Of a DNA stretch of 32,401 bases, positions 15,670-24,458 are shown piece by piece. A program made the translations under genes and the position numbers. Origin of the DNA: Acidobacteriota bacterium (GTDB lineage: Bacteria > Acidobacteriota > Holophagae > Acanthopleuribacterales > Acanthopleuribacteraceae); NCBI GenBank assembly GCA_030066195.1, contig JASJCB010000114.1:1-32401 (forward strand), written 5' to 3'. The notes under the pieces were generated by a model. It had not been told where the DNA came from. It worked only from the letters and a program-made list of their open reading frames with translations, and did no database searches. Position 1 is the stretch's first letter. Each line of letters starts with the position of its first letter.

Positions 15670-17316
15670 TTACTTTGAAAATAACAGCAAACCTGCTTCC
15701 GCCAACTTCCCGGAAGCAAAGTCTTCAGTCAATGCCCCGTAACGCAGTTTTCCGTTGTAGGTCATGGGAATGGTCTTCGGCTTGACCAGATGTACGTGAT
15801 TGGGACGAACCCCAAGTTGGGTGAGAATGCGGTCTATCATGGCCCGCACGACGGTTGTAGCCGCCTCCTGGTCCGCAACCGATTTGGCATTGACTTCCGC
15901 GAAGATATGGATGGCCTCGCCTTCCAGGTCGCCGGTATCCAGCCCGATCGCCGCCGCACGGCGCACCTCCGGTACGTCCTCCACCAACTCCTCGAAGTCC
16001 TTGGGCGCAAAGTTACGACCGGTTCGAATGATGATATGCTTGGCCCTACCCACAATGAACAGCCGGTCGTCCTGGTCTAGATAACCCAAATCGCCCGTGC
16101 GGATGTAGCCGTCACGAAAATGCAAGGCCGCCGTCCGTTCGGGATTGCGGTAATATCCTTGGGTACACGACGGACCGCGCAACACGATTTCGCCCACCGT
16201 ACCTTGCTCCGCATAATCCCCGCCGTCGCCCGCGGCAATGGCGATATCCATATACGGCAGAGCAGAACCGGCCGAGACATTCCCATCTTTATCCGTAAGG
16301 ATACCGCCGGCATCGAGACCCCAGATCGAGGCGCCCACCGATACTTCCGCCAAACCATAACCTGGCCGCAGTACGCCGGGCACCCCGAATTTCTCCTCAA
16401 ACCGAGCCACGGTCGTCGCACGAACCGGTTCGGCCGCAATCAAAGCCCAGCGAAGCGTGGAAAGGTCGTAGTGATGCCCCTTCTTGGAGAACTTCAGGCA
16501 GAACCGATAGGCAAAGTCGGGCGCCGCGGTAAAAGTGCCGCCGTGTTTTGCGATGGCGTTCAGCCAACGATCCGTTCGCAACGACACGGGCAAAAGCACC
16601 AAATGCGCACCCAGGTAGAACGGACACATGGTCATGGTGATCAGCCCCATGTCGTGATAGACCGGCAACCAACTGACGAAGACATCGTCCCTGCTGAACC
16701 GACCGCCGATGGTATTCTGCCGCAGATTGGCCAACAGGTTCCCATGAGTCAGCATCACGCCCTTGGAATCACCGGTCGTCCCAGAAGTATATTGCAACAT
16801 GGCCAGGTCATCCAAACCCGGATTACCCGCGGCGACGCCGCCCTCGAAAGCAACGCCCTCGGCCAGGTTGAAAAAAGCCGGTTCGTAACCGATGACCTCG
16901 GCAATATGGGCCCGCGCCTCGTTACTCAAAGGCTTGGCCGTAACCAAACCACGCGCCTCGCAGAGCCCGACTATGGTCGCCATACGATCCACGCCCGAAT
17001 CGTGAAAGATGGGTACCGACACTCCGCCCAACCGCAACACGCCGTAGAAAGCCGCAAAGAAATCACCGCTGTTGGGCAGCACCAAAACCACGCGATCACC
17101 CGCAACTACGCCCCCCTGAGCCAGGAATGCGCTGAAGGCTTCGACACGCTGCTGAAGCTCGGCGTAGGTCTGATCTCGATCACCGAAGGTCCACGCCCGT
17201 TGATCCGGGGTCAGTTCCGCGCGTCGTTGCAACATGGCAGCCAGGGAAGGGACGTCGGCCATGGGATCGGGATGACCCAGGTACTCGGCAAACGCCGCGT
17301 TCAGGCGTTCAGTCAT
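15670..17316 (-). CDS. Fatty-acyl-AMP ligase-like adenylation enzyme (FAAL/acyl-ACP synthetase)
   Basis: The protein (548 aa) is an ANL-superfamily enzyme that activates a carboxylic acid as its adenylate and passes it to a thiol carrier. Motifs: LQYTSGTTGDSKGVMLTHGN (175-194, the AMP/phosphate loop), SWLPVYHDMGLI, AAPDFAYRFCLK, IAAEPVRA, GYGLAEVSVG, YIRTGDLGYLDQDDRLFIVGR and GRNFAPKDFEE. The combination WLPVYHDMGLI plus AEPVRA is characteristic of fatty-acyl-AMP ligases more than of acyl-CoA synthetases. The start is ATG 17316 with GAGGAG 8 bases upstream. It is the last gene of a three-gene unit with an ACP (18297-18545) and a PhyH oxygenase (17320-18252), so the ACP is the likely acceptor. 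The acid used is unknown. Confidence 0.88.
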   Translation of the reverse strand: MTERLNAAFAEYLGHPDPMADVPSLAAMLQRRAELTPDQRAWTFGDRDQTYAELQQRVEAFSAFLAQGGVVAGDRVVLVLPNSGDFFAAFYGVLRLGGVSVPIFHDSGVDRMATIVGLCEARGLVTAKPLSNEARAHIAEVIGYEPAFFNLAEGVAFEGGVAAGNPGLDDLAMLQYTSGTTGDSKGVMLTHGNLLANLRQNTIGGRFSRDDVFVSWLPVYHDMGLITMTMCPFYLGAHLVLLPVSLRTDRWLNAIAKHGGTFTAAPDFAYRFCLKFSKKGHHYDLSTLRWALIAAEPVRATTVARFEEKFGVPGVLRPGYGLAEVSVGASIWGLDAGGILTDKDGNVSAGSALPYMDIAIAAGDGGDYAEQGTVGEIVLRGPSCTQGYYRNPERTAALHFRDGYIRTGDLGYLDQDDRLFIVGRAKHIIIRTGRNFAPKDFEELVEDVPEVRRAAAIGLDTGDLEGEAIHIFAEVNAKSVADQEAATTVVRAMIDRILTQLGVRPNHVHLVKPKTIPMTYNGKLRYGALTEDFASGKLAEAGLLLFSK

Positions 17317-17319
17317 GAA

Positions 17320-18252
17320 TTATGCTCCTCGATCGACCGCTCGGGCCGGATGGTGGATGTTCAGGCCCTGGTGCCGGTTCAAAACCAGTTCCTGCGGTCG
17401 CTCACGGCCTAAAAGGTAGTCCTGCGAACCGGGAATGAAATGGGCGGTCAAGGAGTTCCGCGTGCGCGAAGCATCGGTAGGCTTCAAACTGCCGTGCACC
17501 ATCAACGAACTCCAGAAGATCGCGTCGCCGCGCTTCAATTCGGGCACCCTCATCTGAATGCCGCGCCGCTCGAACATACTCGTCATCAGTTTATAGGCGC
17601 GTCGCAGTTCGCGAAGACCGCCCGAGGTCTTGCCGCTGCCCTGGTAATTGTTGACACTGCCCAGAATAATACTTTCCCAATCGTGGTAGTCGGCAACCAC
17701 ATCATCCGGGTTTCGCGCGGGGTCGCCCAACAGATGACTGCCCGGGTAGACGAAAAACGGACCCGCTTCCTTGGGGATATCCTCCAGGGCCACCCAGGCG
17801 CCCACCATGCTGCCGGTCTTGCGCGCGTCGGAGAAATGCGAATCGGCATGCGGGTCGTTGCCGCGGCCGCTCTCGAAGTACATGGTCTGCACCAGCACCG
17901 GCTCTTCCTCGGTCAACACGGCGACCGCATGCTGCATATCCGGATGCGAAACAATGTCCAGCGCCGCCCGGCGGAAGGGTTGAAAGGCTTCTTCCTCCAG
18001 ATCTTGCAGGTTCAGGATGGGGTTGGTCATATGTCCGAACCTGGATAAATTGTGGCGCTCGGGTCGGGTCGTGGCCTGGCGCATGATCGGACCGCTAAAA
18101 TGTTTGATATCGGCCATGTAGGCTTGGTAGAGGGCATCGCACAGGTCATGGGGGATCAGGTCGTTGGCAACCACATAACCTTGCTCGCGATAATAGGCTC
18201 CGAACGCGACGGTATCGGCAGGGGCGGGATAACTGACTTCCGTATGGGTCAT
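17320..18252 (-). CDS. Phytanoyl-CoA dioxygenase (PhyH) family Fe(II)/2-oxoglutarate oxygenase
   Basis: The protein (310 aa) has the PhyH layout. The iron ligands are visible as H-x-D in DPHADSHF (about residue 135) and a distal His in SLMVHGSLKPTD, followed by SRTRNSLTAHFIPG with the Arg expected to bind 2-oxoglutarate. Because the Asp ligand is kept (HAD, not HAA or HAG as in SyrB2-type halogenases), hydroxylation or another oxidation is expected rather than halogenation. The segment WVALEDIPKEAGPFFVYPGSHLLG is typical of the family. ATG 18252 follows GGAGAGG. It lies between an ACP and an acyl-AMP ligase, suggesting that it acts on an acyl group tethered to the ACP; that is inference. Confidence 0.88.
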   Translation of the reverse strand: MTHTEVSYPAPADTVAFGAYYREQGYVVANDLIPHDLCDALYQAYMADIKHFSGPIMRQATTRPERHNLSRFGHMTNPILNLQDLEEEAFQPFRRAALDIVSHPDMQHAVAVLTEEEPVLVQTMYFESGRGNDPHADSHFSDARKTGSMVGAWVALEDIPKEAGPFFVYPGSHLLGDPARNPDDVVADYHDWESIILGSVNNYQGSGKTSGGLRELRRAYKLMTSMFERRGIQMRVPELKRGDAIFWSSLMVHGSLKPTDASRTRNSLTAHFIPGSQDYLLGRERPQELVLNRHQGLNIHHPARAVDRGA

Positions 18253-18296
18253 GGCAACCTCTCCAGGGATGGTTTGCGGCCTCCCTCCATGATCGA

Positions 18297-18545
18297 TCAG
18301 GCTTGCGTGAATTGTTCCGACAGAAGACGGAAGGCGTCGCCCACGGTTTTCAATTGCTCCTGGTCGATGTCCTCGAACTCCATGTCGTACTTCTCTTCGA
18401 TGGCCATGACGATCTTGATCAGGTCAATCGACTGGATGCCCAGGTCATCGGCCAGGTGAGATTCGGCGGTAATATCGGCGGGGTCGATGACCAATTGATC
18501 GGCAACGATCGCAATCAGACCCTTTAAATCGAACGGTTCACTCAA
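18297..18545 (-). CDS. Acyl carrier protein
   Basis: This is a stand-alone carrier domain (82 aa), acidic and helical. The phosphopantetheine site is the Ser in LGIQSIDLIKIVMAIEEKYDMEFED; the usual DSL is replaced here by QSIDL, as in many non-fatty-acid-synthase carriers. The start is TTG 18545, with AAGGAG 6 bases upstream. It is the first gene of the unit ACP, PhyH oxygenase, acyl-AMP ligase, with 44 bases to the second gene. The housekeeping ACP normally sits with fab genes; this one does not, so a dedicated role for the neighbouring enzymes is likely. Confidence 0.92.
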   Translation of the reverse strand: MSEPFDLKGLIAIVADQLVIDPADITAESHLADDLGIQSIDLIKIVMAIEEKYDMEFEDIDQEQLKTVGDAFRLLSEQFTQA

Positions 18546-18592
18546 AACACTCTCCTTGGTTCCGGTTGGAACCCTCCCTTTCCAAACCTCAG

Positions 18593-18622
18593 ATTATATA
18601 GCCCATGTGATGTCTTCGTTAA
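18593..18622 (-). promoter_or_regulatory. Promoter for the ACP-oxygenase-ligase unit
   Basis: Read on the minus strand, TTAACG (18622-18617) and a perfect TATAAT (18598-18593) are 18 bases apart, about 48 bases before the TTG start at 18545. Confidence 0.55.
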
Positions 18623-18770
18623 GCAAAGAAAATGAAAACCCTTATTCTTGGGTCGATTTGTGCCGGATCATCGAGCAGTACGTCGCGCGGCCGCACGATG
18701 CATTGGTTCGTCTCAGATGCCGGTTCTTTCCTTCCACTTTTAATCCCGCCCGGCTCGTCGGCTCTACCGC

Positions 18771-18798
18771 TTGAATCCGGCGACCAAAGTGTTAGAAT
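18771..18798 (+). promoter_or_regulatory. Promoter for the fumarase gene
   Basis: TTGAAT (18771-18776) and TAGAAT (18793-18798) are separated by 16 bases; the fumarase ATG is 34 bases further on, behind GAGAGGAGG. It lies in the 287-base divergent region between the ACP and fumarase genes, which holds no gene I can support. Confidence 0.45.
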
Positions 18799-18832
18799 AA
18801 CTAATGGTTTGACAATTGAGAGGAGGCTCCCC

Positions 18833-20440
18833 ATGCCGGAATATACCTACCAGCCTATTTTGCAGATCTTGGACGACACCACCCCCTACAAAAAACTGGA
18901 CATCGACGGCGTCTCGGTCCGGAAACACGGTGACCGCGAGGTTCTGTGCATCGAGCCGAGCGTCTTGGAAGAGTTATCCCGTCAGGCCTTTCGCGACCTT
19001 GCCCACCTGCTGCGTCCCACCCACCTGGAAAAGGTAGCGCGCATCCTGCACGACCCCGAGGCTTCCGAAAACGACCGTTTCGTGGCCATGGACCTGTTGC
19101 GCAACGCCGTAATTGCCGCCGAGTATGAGTTCCCCGGCTGCCAGGATACTGGTACGGCCATCATTATGGGGAAGAAAGGCGAGGATACCTATACCGGCGA
19201 GGACGATGCGGACTGGCTGTCGCGCGGCGTGTTCAAGACCTATACCGAAACCAACCTACGCTATTCCCAAGTGGCCCCGCTGAATATGTACAAGGAAAAG
19301 AATACCGGCACCAACCTGCCCGCCCAGGTCGACATCTACGCCAAACCCGGCAATGAATACCACTTCCTCTTCGTGGCCAAGGGCGGCGGCAGCGCCAACA
19401 AGACCTTCCTTTACCAGAAAACCAAGGCCCTGCTGAACCCTACCTCCATGGAAAGCTTCGTTCGTGATACCGTCGTCACCCTGGGTACCGCGGCCTGTCC
19501 GCCCTATCACCTGGCCCTGGTCATCGGCGGCACCTCGGCCGAGGACAACCTGAAGACCGTGAAGCTGGCCTCCGCCGGCTACCTGGATCACCTGCCCACC
19601 GAAGGCAATGAACAAGGCCGCGGCTTTCGCGACCTGGATTTGGAGAAACAGGTCGAAGTCTGGGCTCGCGAAACCGGTATCGGCGCCCAATTCGGCGGCA
19701 AGTACTTCGTGCACGACGTGCGCGTTATCCGTCTGCCGCGCCACGGCGCCTCCTGCCCGGTCGGTATGGGCGTCAGTTGTTCGGCCGATCGCAACATCAA
19801 GGGCAAAATCACCCCCGACGGCGTCTTTCTGGAAGCCCTGGAGACCGACCCGGCGCGCTTCCTGCCCACCGGTCACGACGACGCCGATACGCCCGCGGTG
19901 TCCATCGACCTCAACCGGCCCATGAAAGACATTCTGGCAGAGTTGACCAGGCTGAAGGTGGCAACCAGGGTCATGCTGAGCGGCCCCATCATCGTCGCCC
20001 GCGACATTGCCCACGCCAAGATCAAGGAGCGCCTTGACAGCGGCGAGGGTATGCCCGACTACCTCAAGGAATACCCCGTCTACTATGCAGGACCCGCCAA
20101 AACCCCAGAGGGTCGCGCTTCAGGCTCCTTCGGACCCACCACCTCCCAGCGCATGGACCCCTACGTGGGGCTCTTCCAAAAGGAAGGCGGCTCCATGATC
20201 ATGCTGGGCAAGGGCAACCGCACGCCCCAGGTTACCGAGGCCTGCCAAAAATACGGCGGCTTCTACCTGGGCTCCATTGGCGGGCCGGCCGCGCGCCTGG
20301 GCAAGGAATGCATTACCAAGGTAGAAGTCCACGAGTACCCGGAACTGGGCATGGAAGCCGTTTGGAAGATCGAAGTCAAGGATTTTCCGGCCTTTATCAT
20401 CGTCGATGACAAAGGCAACGATTTCTTCAATCAAGTCTAG
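18833..20440 (+). CDS. Class I fumarate hydratase (iron-sulfur type, fused subunits)
   Basis: The enzyme (535 aa) interconverts fumarate and L-malate in the TCA cycle using an oxygen-sensitive [4Fe-4S] cluster. It is the fused FumA/FumB type, covering both alpha and beta parts. Candidate cluster cysteines are in EFPGCQDTGTAI, GTAACPPYHLALVIGG and MGVSCSADRNIKG. Other family segments are FVAKGGGSANKTF, LSGPIIVARDIAHAKIKERL, YAGPAKTPEGRASGSFGPTTS and YGGFYLGSIGGPAA. The start ATG 18833 has a strong site (AGGAGG, 6 bases) and matches the family N-terminus; the frame upstream to 18632 is only fortuitously open. Tartrate dehydratase-like activity is possible in this family, but the full length supports fumarase. 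Confidence 0.95.
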   Translation: MPEYTYQPILQILDDTTPYKKLDIDGVSVRKHGDREVLCIEPSVLEELSRQAFRDLAHLLRPTHLEKVARILHDPEASENDRFVAMDLLRNAVIAAEYEFPGCQDTGTAIIMGKKGEDTYTGEDDADWLSRGVFKTYTETNLRYSQVAPLNMYKEKNTGTNLPAQVDIYAKPGNEYHFLFVAKGGGSANKTFLYQKTKALLNPTSMESFVRDTVVTLGTAACPPYHLALVIGGTSAEDNLKTVKLASAGYLDHLPTEGNEQGRGFRDLDLEKQVEVWARETGIGAQFGGKYFVHDVRVIRLPRHGASCPVGMGVSCSADRNIKGKITPDGVFLEALETDPARFLPTGHDDADTPAVSIDLNRPMKDILAELTRLKVATRVMLSGPIIVARDIAHAKIKERLDSGEGMPDYLKEYPVYYAGPAKTPEGRASGSFGPTTSQRMDPYVGLFQKEGGSMIMLGKGNRTPQVTEACQKYGGFYLGSIGGPAARLGKECITKVEVHEYPELGMEAVWKIEVKDFPAFIIVDDKGNDFFNQV

Positions 20441-20450
20441 GGTCAGGTAC

Positions 20451-21170
20451 ATGTATCGGGAATTACAAATAGAACGCATCGAGTCGACCGCGGTCAGACT
20501 GCGGTCGCGAATAGAAAAACGCTTTCCCAACTCCGGCCTCAGTAAGGTCTGCGAGGAACTGCAAACCGTTGTCGAAGAAGCCGACGAGCACTGCGAGGAA
20601 ATCGCCAAACCCATGTGGTGGCTGCGCGGCGTGGTTGCGGGCATCATCGTGTTGATGCTCTCCTTCGTCGTCTATACCTTCACCTCATTCGACCCCGAAC
20701 TGGAATTCAAGGGCCAGTTCTTCGAAGCCACCGAGGCGTTGGTCAGCGAATTGGTCTTCCTGGGCGCGGCCATTTTCTTCCTGGTCACCATCGAGATCCG
20801 CGTCAAACGTCGCCGCGCCCTGGCCGCGCTCAACGAGTACCGGGCCCTGGCTCATGTCATCGACATGCACCAACTCACCAAGGACCCGGTACGCATCAAG
20901 CGCCGCTCGGAGGGCGAGGAGGAGTGGCAGGACGAGATCCCGCCGCCGCAAGTCCTGAACAGCATACAACTACAACGCTATCTCGACTATTGCAGCGAGA
21001 TGCTGTCCCTGCTCGGTAAAACCGCTGCCCTCTACGCCCAGAACATGAACGACGAAGTCGTCCTGGCCGCGGTCAACGAAATCGAACAACTCTGCACCGG
21101 GCTCTCCAACAAAATCTGGCAGAAGATCACCAACGTGCGCATGATCTTCGACCCGTTAGAGCCGAACTGA
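20451..21170 (+). CDS. Two-TM membrane protein of unknown function (239 aa)
   Basis: I choose ATG 20451 (MYRELQIERIES), 10 bases after the fumarase stop; the longer frame overlaps fumarase. The N-terminal 55 residues are charged and helical. TM1 is WWLRGVVAGIIVLMLSFVVYTF (about 54-75). A short periplasmic loop precedes TM2, LVFLGAAIFFLVTIEI (about 97-115), followed by a basic KRRRAL stop-transfer. The C-terminal 120 residues are soluble and helical, ending in NKIWQKITNVRMIFDPLEPN. No family is recognised. Its position suggests cotranscription with fumarase, but no functional link is evident. Confidence 0.75.
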   Translation: MYRELQIERIESTAVRLRSRIEKRFPNSGLSKVCEELQTVVEEADEHCEEIAKPMWWLRGVVAGIIVLMLSFVVYTFTSFDPELEFKGQFFEATEALVSELVFLGAAIFFLVTIEIRVKRRRALAALNEYRALAHVIDMHQLTKDPVRIKRRSEGEEEWQDEIPPPQVLNSIQLQRYLDYCSEMLSLLGKTAALYAQNMNDEVVLAAVNEIEQLCTGLSNKIWQKITNVRMIFDPLEPN

Positions 21171-21424
21171 ATCTTTTCCGCCGCTGATCAACACGAAACA
21201 CTGAATAAACCGAGGCATACGCCGGGTTTCGATCACTCGATCGCCTGGATTTGATAAGTGTTAACGACCGTTGATCACCGGCTGGAAAGCCTAATCCCAC
21301 AACGTTTTGTGAACATGATCATGTTTTCTCTTTTTGAAACAACCATTACCTGACGAAACCGTAAGATAGAACTATATCACGGGGGACCTGACCAACCGGA
21401 ACGGTCGGCCCGACGGAGGCGGCT

Positions 21425-21694
21425 CTGAAAAATTTAGTGTGTACGATCATCGTCTTGTCTGTTCTACCCATTTCGGCATTGCTGACCACAACGTCGCCTC
21501 CCGGCAGCCGTCCGGCTTCCGTGCAAAGCTTTGCATTTTCCCTGCCCGAACGTTTGACGGATCAGTTGATCGAGTTGGGAGCCTATCAACCCGCGATGAA
21601 ACTACTGTCCCACAGCATTTTTCGAAACGTGGGCAAACTCCGGACGGCTTCAACCAGGGTCCCCGAAACCAACCCCAAAGCACTGGAAACCTGA
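21425..21694 (+). CDS. Small secreted protein with an apparent CTG start (89 aa)
   Basis: From CTG 21425 the frame reads (M)KNLVCTIIVLSVLPISALL, a good signal peptide. GGAGG at 21415-21419 is 5 bases upstream of the CTG. The only standard start near it, GTG 21437, is 17 bases from that site and would shorten the leader to MCTIIVLSVL. The mature part (about 65 residues) is basic, with PERLTDQLIELGAYQPAMKLLSHSIF forming a likely helix and a polar tail. The only cysteine lies in the leader. No family is recognised. It ends 48 bases before the large propeller gene and may be cotranscribed with it. Coding status is moderately supported. Confidence 0.45.
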   Translation: MKNLVCTIIVLSVLPISALLTTTSPPGSRPASVQSFAFSLPERLTDQLIELGAYQPAMKLLSHSIFRNVGKLRTASTRVPETNPKALET

Positions 21695-21742
21695 TTCGCT
21701 CTCGAGCGCGTGGTATGATGGCTCTCGTGAGAGGTTGGTGTC

Positions 21743-24397
21743 ATGGTCCGATGTTCCGCTTTTTCAGGCGCGCTCATAATCGCATGTTTCCTTTGGGCCG
21801 GCGACACGGGACGACCGGGCGAAGAAACCCGTAACAAGGCCCGCCACGCGTGGTTCGCCGAACAACGCGGCCTGAACCAAATACCAAAACCCGGATCATT
21901 GCGGCGTTCGGCCCTGACGCATCTCGCCCGTAATCCGCGGAAACAACGGGTGACACAACCGTCCTGGATCTCCCTGGGACCCGACACCGCCGATATCTTC
22001 GACTGGCGTATGGGTCAAGTCGCCGGAAGGGTTTCCGCCCTGGCCGTTCACCCCTCGAACAAGGATATCCTTTATCTCGGCACCGGTTCGGGCGGTTTGT
22101 GGAAGACCACTGACGGCGGAGCAAACTGGTCACCCCTGTTCGACGAGATAGGCACGCTGAGTATCGGTTCCCTCCTGTTGGACCCCGCCGATCCCGAAAC
22201 CATCTGGGTCGGCACCGGTGATCACACCCAACTCTGCGCCGGTTATTTCGGCATGGGTCTCTATGTCTCTACGGACGGCGGCGCAAACTTCACGGCCAAA
22301 AACGGGGTCAAGGGCTCGCTGCTGGAACTCTCCTATATCGCTGCCGTCGCCAAAACCACGGCGGGCGTTCTATTAGCCGGCGGACATGCTTATTGCACTG
22401 AAGGCAACACCGAGGACGGCGGCCTGTTCCGCTCGACCGACCAGGGCGACAACTGGACCCGGGTGCTCGACGGCTCCGTCGGCGACATCGTCACCCACCC
22501 CACCGATCCCAATATCGTTTATGCGGCCGTGGGTCGTTTCACGGCCTCCGAAAACGGCATCTACCGCTCCCAGAACGCCGGACTCACCTGGACCCGCCTT
22601 GAAAACGGCATCGACTTCGGCAGCAACGTGGGTCGCTGTCGCCTGGCCATGGCGCCCTCCCGGGCGGACACCCTCTACGCCCTGGTCAATAACCTGAACG
22701 GTGTCACCTCCTTATTCCAGACCCAAGACGGCGGCAATACCTGGCAATTGCGCAACGCCGATGCCTGCGAGGGTCAGTGCTGGTACAACCTCTGCCTGGC
22801 CGTGGATCCCACGGAAGCCGCACGCCTGCTGGTGGGCTCCATTCGCTTCGCCAAGTCTGACGACGCCGGCTTTTCGCTGGTCAACCAGGTCGACCCGTGG
22901 GGCAGCACTCAACTGGTTCACCAGGACGTCCACGCGCTGGTCTACGATCCCGACGAACCGAACCGCTACTGGATCGGCACCGACGGCGGCCTTTGGCGCA
23001 CCGACAACGGCGGCGCCACCTTTACCAATCTGAACAACAGCATGCCCACCACCCAACTCTTCGATGTGGCGGTGCGGCCCGATGACCCGTCGCGGGTCTA
23101 CGGCGGTTCCATGGACAACGCCTCCATGCGCACCAACGGCGATATCGTGTGGCAGGTCACCTTCAATAACGGCGACGGCACCACCAACCTGGTCGACCCG
23201 TTGAACCCCGACATCGTCTACCAGGCCGGTCCGCCCGTGGCCGGTCTACCCCGCGTGATCCGTTCCACGACCGGCGGTAATCCCGCAAGCTACAGACTGC
23301 TGGCGCTTGCCGGCATCGACCCTACCGATCCCTGGCCGTTTAAAATGCCCATGGAACTGGGCATCCATCCAAACGGCGCGACCACCCACCTGTTTATTGC
23401 TTCCGACCGCATCTATCGTTCGGACGATCGCGGCGACACGGTGACGTCTCTATCCGCCGACGCGTTGGGCGGCGGCCGTTTCAGCGCCCTGGTCGCGCAA
23501 TCCACTCCCACGGGGTTGGTGGTCTACGGCGGCACGGCCAACGGTCGTATCCACCGCTGCCTCGATGCACTGGCCGCCAATCCTGTCTGGCAGGATGTCA
23601 CCAACAACTACCCGGCCGCTACGGTTACCGATATTCTCATCGAACCCGGAAACACCGATCGGGTATGGATCACCAGGGGCGGTTTCGGCGCATCCCGTCT
23701 CTACCGAACCACTGACGGCGGCGACAATTGGATCGGCATGGGCGCCGGGCTGCCCGATGTTCCCGCCAATACCGTCGCCATGGACCCCAACACGACCGGG
23801 CGTGTGTTCGTGGGCACGGACCTGGGCGTATTCGAAAGCACGGACACCGGCGCCTCCTTCCAACCCATGGATCGGGGCATGCCCCTGGGCCTGCTGGTCC
23901 TCGATCTGGAAGTTACCGGCACGGTCATGACCGCCGCGAGCTACGGCAGAGGCGCCTGGCGCATCTCCCTGGAGCGCCTGGTTCTGGAGGTAGAAGCGGG
24001 ACCCGACCAAAGCACCTGCGCCGGCCGATCCCTCCAACTGAATGCAACACCCGCCAACGGCGTCGAACCCCTGGCCTGGTCCTGGCACATTGAATCGGGC
24101 CCCGACCTGGACGCGGCCCAATTGGACGACACCGGCGCCTCCGCACCTACCTTCTCCCCTACCCTTCCGGGAACCTATGTCCTACGGGTCGACCTGACCG
24201 ACAACGACACGGATACCGCCTTCGATTCCCTGACCATTCAAGTAGGCGACGAACGGCAATTCCTCAACAATCAGGCCGACCGCTGGCTGAACGACCCCGG
24301 CGAACAGGCGGAGTTGGACCGGGACGGATCGCAAAGAATCGATATCCTGGACATGATCCTGCAAACCAACCAACCTCTCTGCTCCCCGGACCTTTAA
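21743..24397 (+). CDS. Large secreted VPS10/BNR-repeat beta-propeller with PKD-like and dockerin-like tail
   Basis: The protein (884 aa) starts with a signal peptide (MVRCSAFSGALIIACFLWAGD). From about residue 75 to 750 it has many Asp-box (BNR) turns of the form S/T-x-D-x-G-x-x-W/F: KTTDGGANWSP, VSTDGGANF, RSTDQGDNWTR, RSQNAGLTWTR, QTQDGGNTWQL, RTDNGGATF, RTTDGGDNWIG, ESTDTGASF. They alternate with blade strands such as ILYLGTGSGGLW and VFVGTDLGVFE, as in sortilin/VPS10-type 10-bladed propellers. Next comes a PKD-like domain (AGPDQSTCAGRSLQLNAT to GTYVLRVDLTDNDTDTAFDSLTIQV), then LDRDGSQRIDILDMILQTN, half a dockerin-type calcium-binding repeat. It is exported and probably cell-surface; the ligand or substrate is unknown. 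Confidence 0.9.
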   Translation: MVRCSAFSGALIIACFLWAGDTGRPGEETRNKARHAWFAEQRGLNQIPKPGSLRRSALTHLARNPRKQRVTQPSWISLGPDTADIFDWRMGQVAGRVSALAVHPSNKDILYLGTGSGGLWKTTDGGANWSPLFDEIGTLSIGSLLLDPADPETIWVGTGDHTQLCAGYFGMGLYVSTDGGANFTAKNGVKGSLLELSYIAAVAKTTAGVLLAGGHAYCTEGNTEDGGLFRSTDQGDNWTRVLDGSVGDIVTHPTDPNIVYAAVGRFTASENGIYRSQNAGLTWTRLENGIDFGSNVGRCRLAMAPSRADTLYALVNNLNGVTSLFQTQDGGNTWQLRNADACEGQCWYNLCLAVDPTEAARLLVGSIRFAKSDDAGFSLVNQVDPWGSTQLVHQDVHALVYDPDEPNRYWIGTDGGLWRTDNGGATFTNLNNSMPTTQLFDVAVRPDDPSRVYGGSMDNASMRTNGDIVWQVTFNNGDGTTNLVDPLNPDIVYQAGPPVAGLPRVIRSTTGGNPASYRLLALAGIDPTDPWPFKMPMELGIHPNGATTHLFIASDRIYRSDDRGDTVTSLSADALGGGRFSALVAQSTPTGLVVYGGTANGRIHRCLDALAANPVWQDVTNNYPAATVTDILIEPGNTDRVWITRGGFGASRLYRTTDGGDNWIGMGAGLPDVPANTVAMDPNTTGRVFVGTDLGVFESTDTGASFQPMDRGMPLGLLVLDLEVTGTVMTAASYGRGAWRISLERLVLEVEAGPDQSTCAGRSLQLNATPANGVEPLAWSWHIESGPDLDAAQLDDTGASAPTFSPTLPGTYVLRVDLTDNDTDTAFDSLTIQVGDERQFLNNQADRWLNDPGEQAELDRDGSQRIDILDMILQTNQPLCSPDL

Positions 24398-24458
24398 CCA
24401 CCAATAACAATGCGATTAGGGTTAAGGCCCGATGTTGGTGTTGCCTGAATGACACATG

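Noticed and set aside
15670..18545. Halogenase function for the PhyH-type enzyme
   Set aside because: The iron ligand motif is HAD; halogenases of this fold replace the Asp by Ala or Gly.
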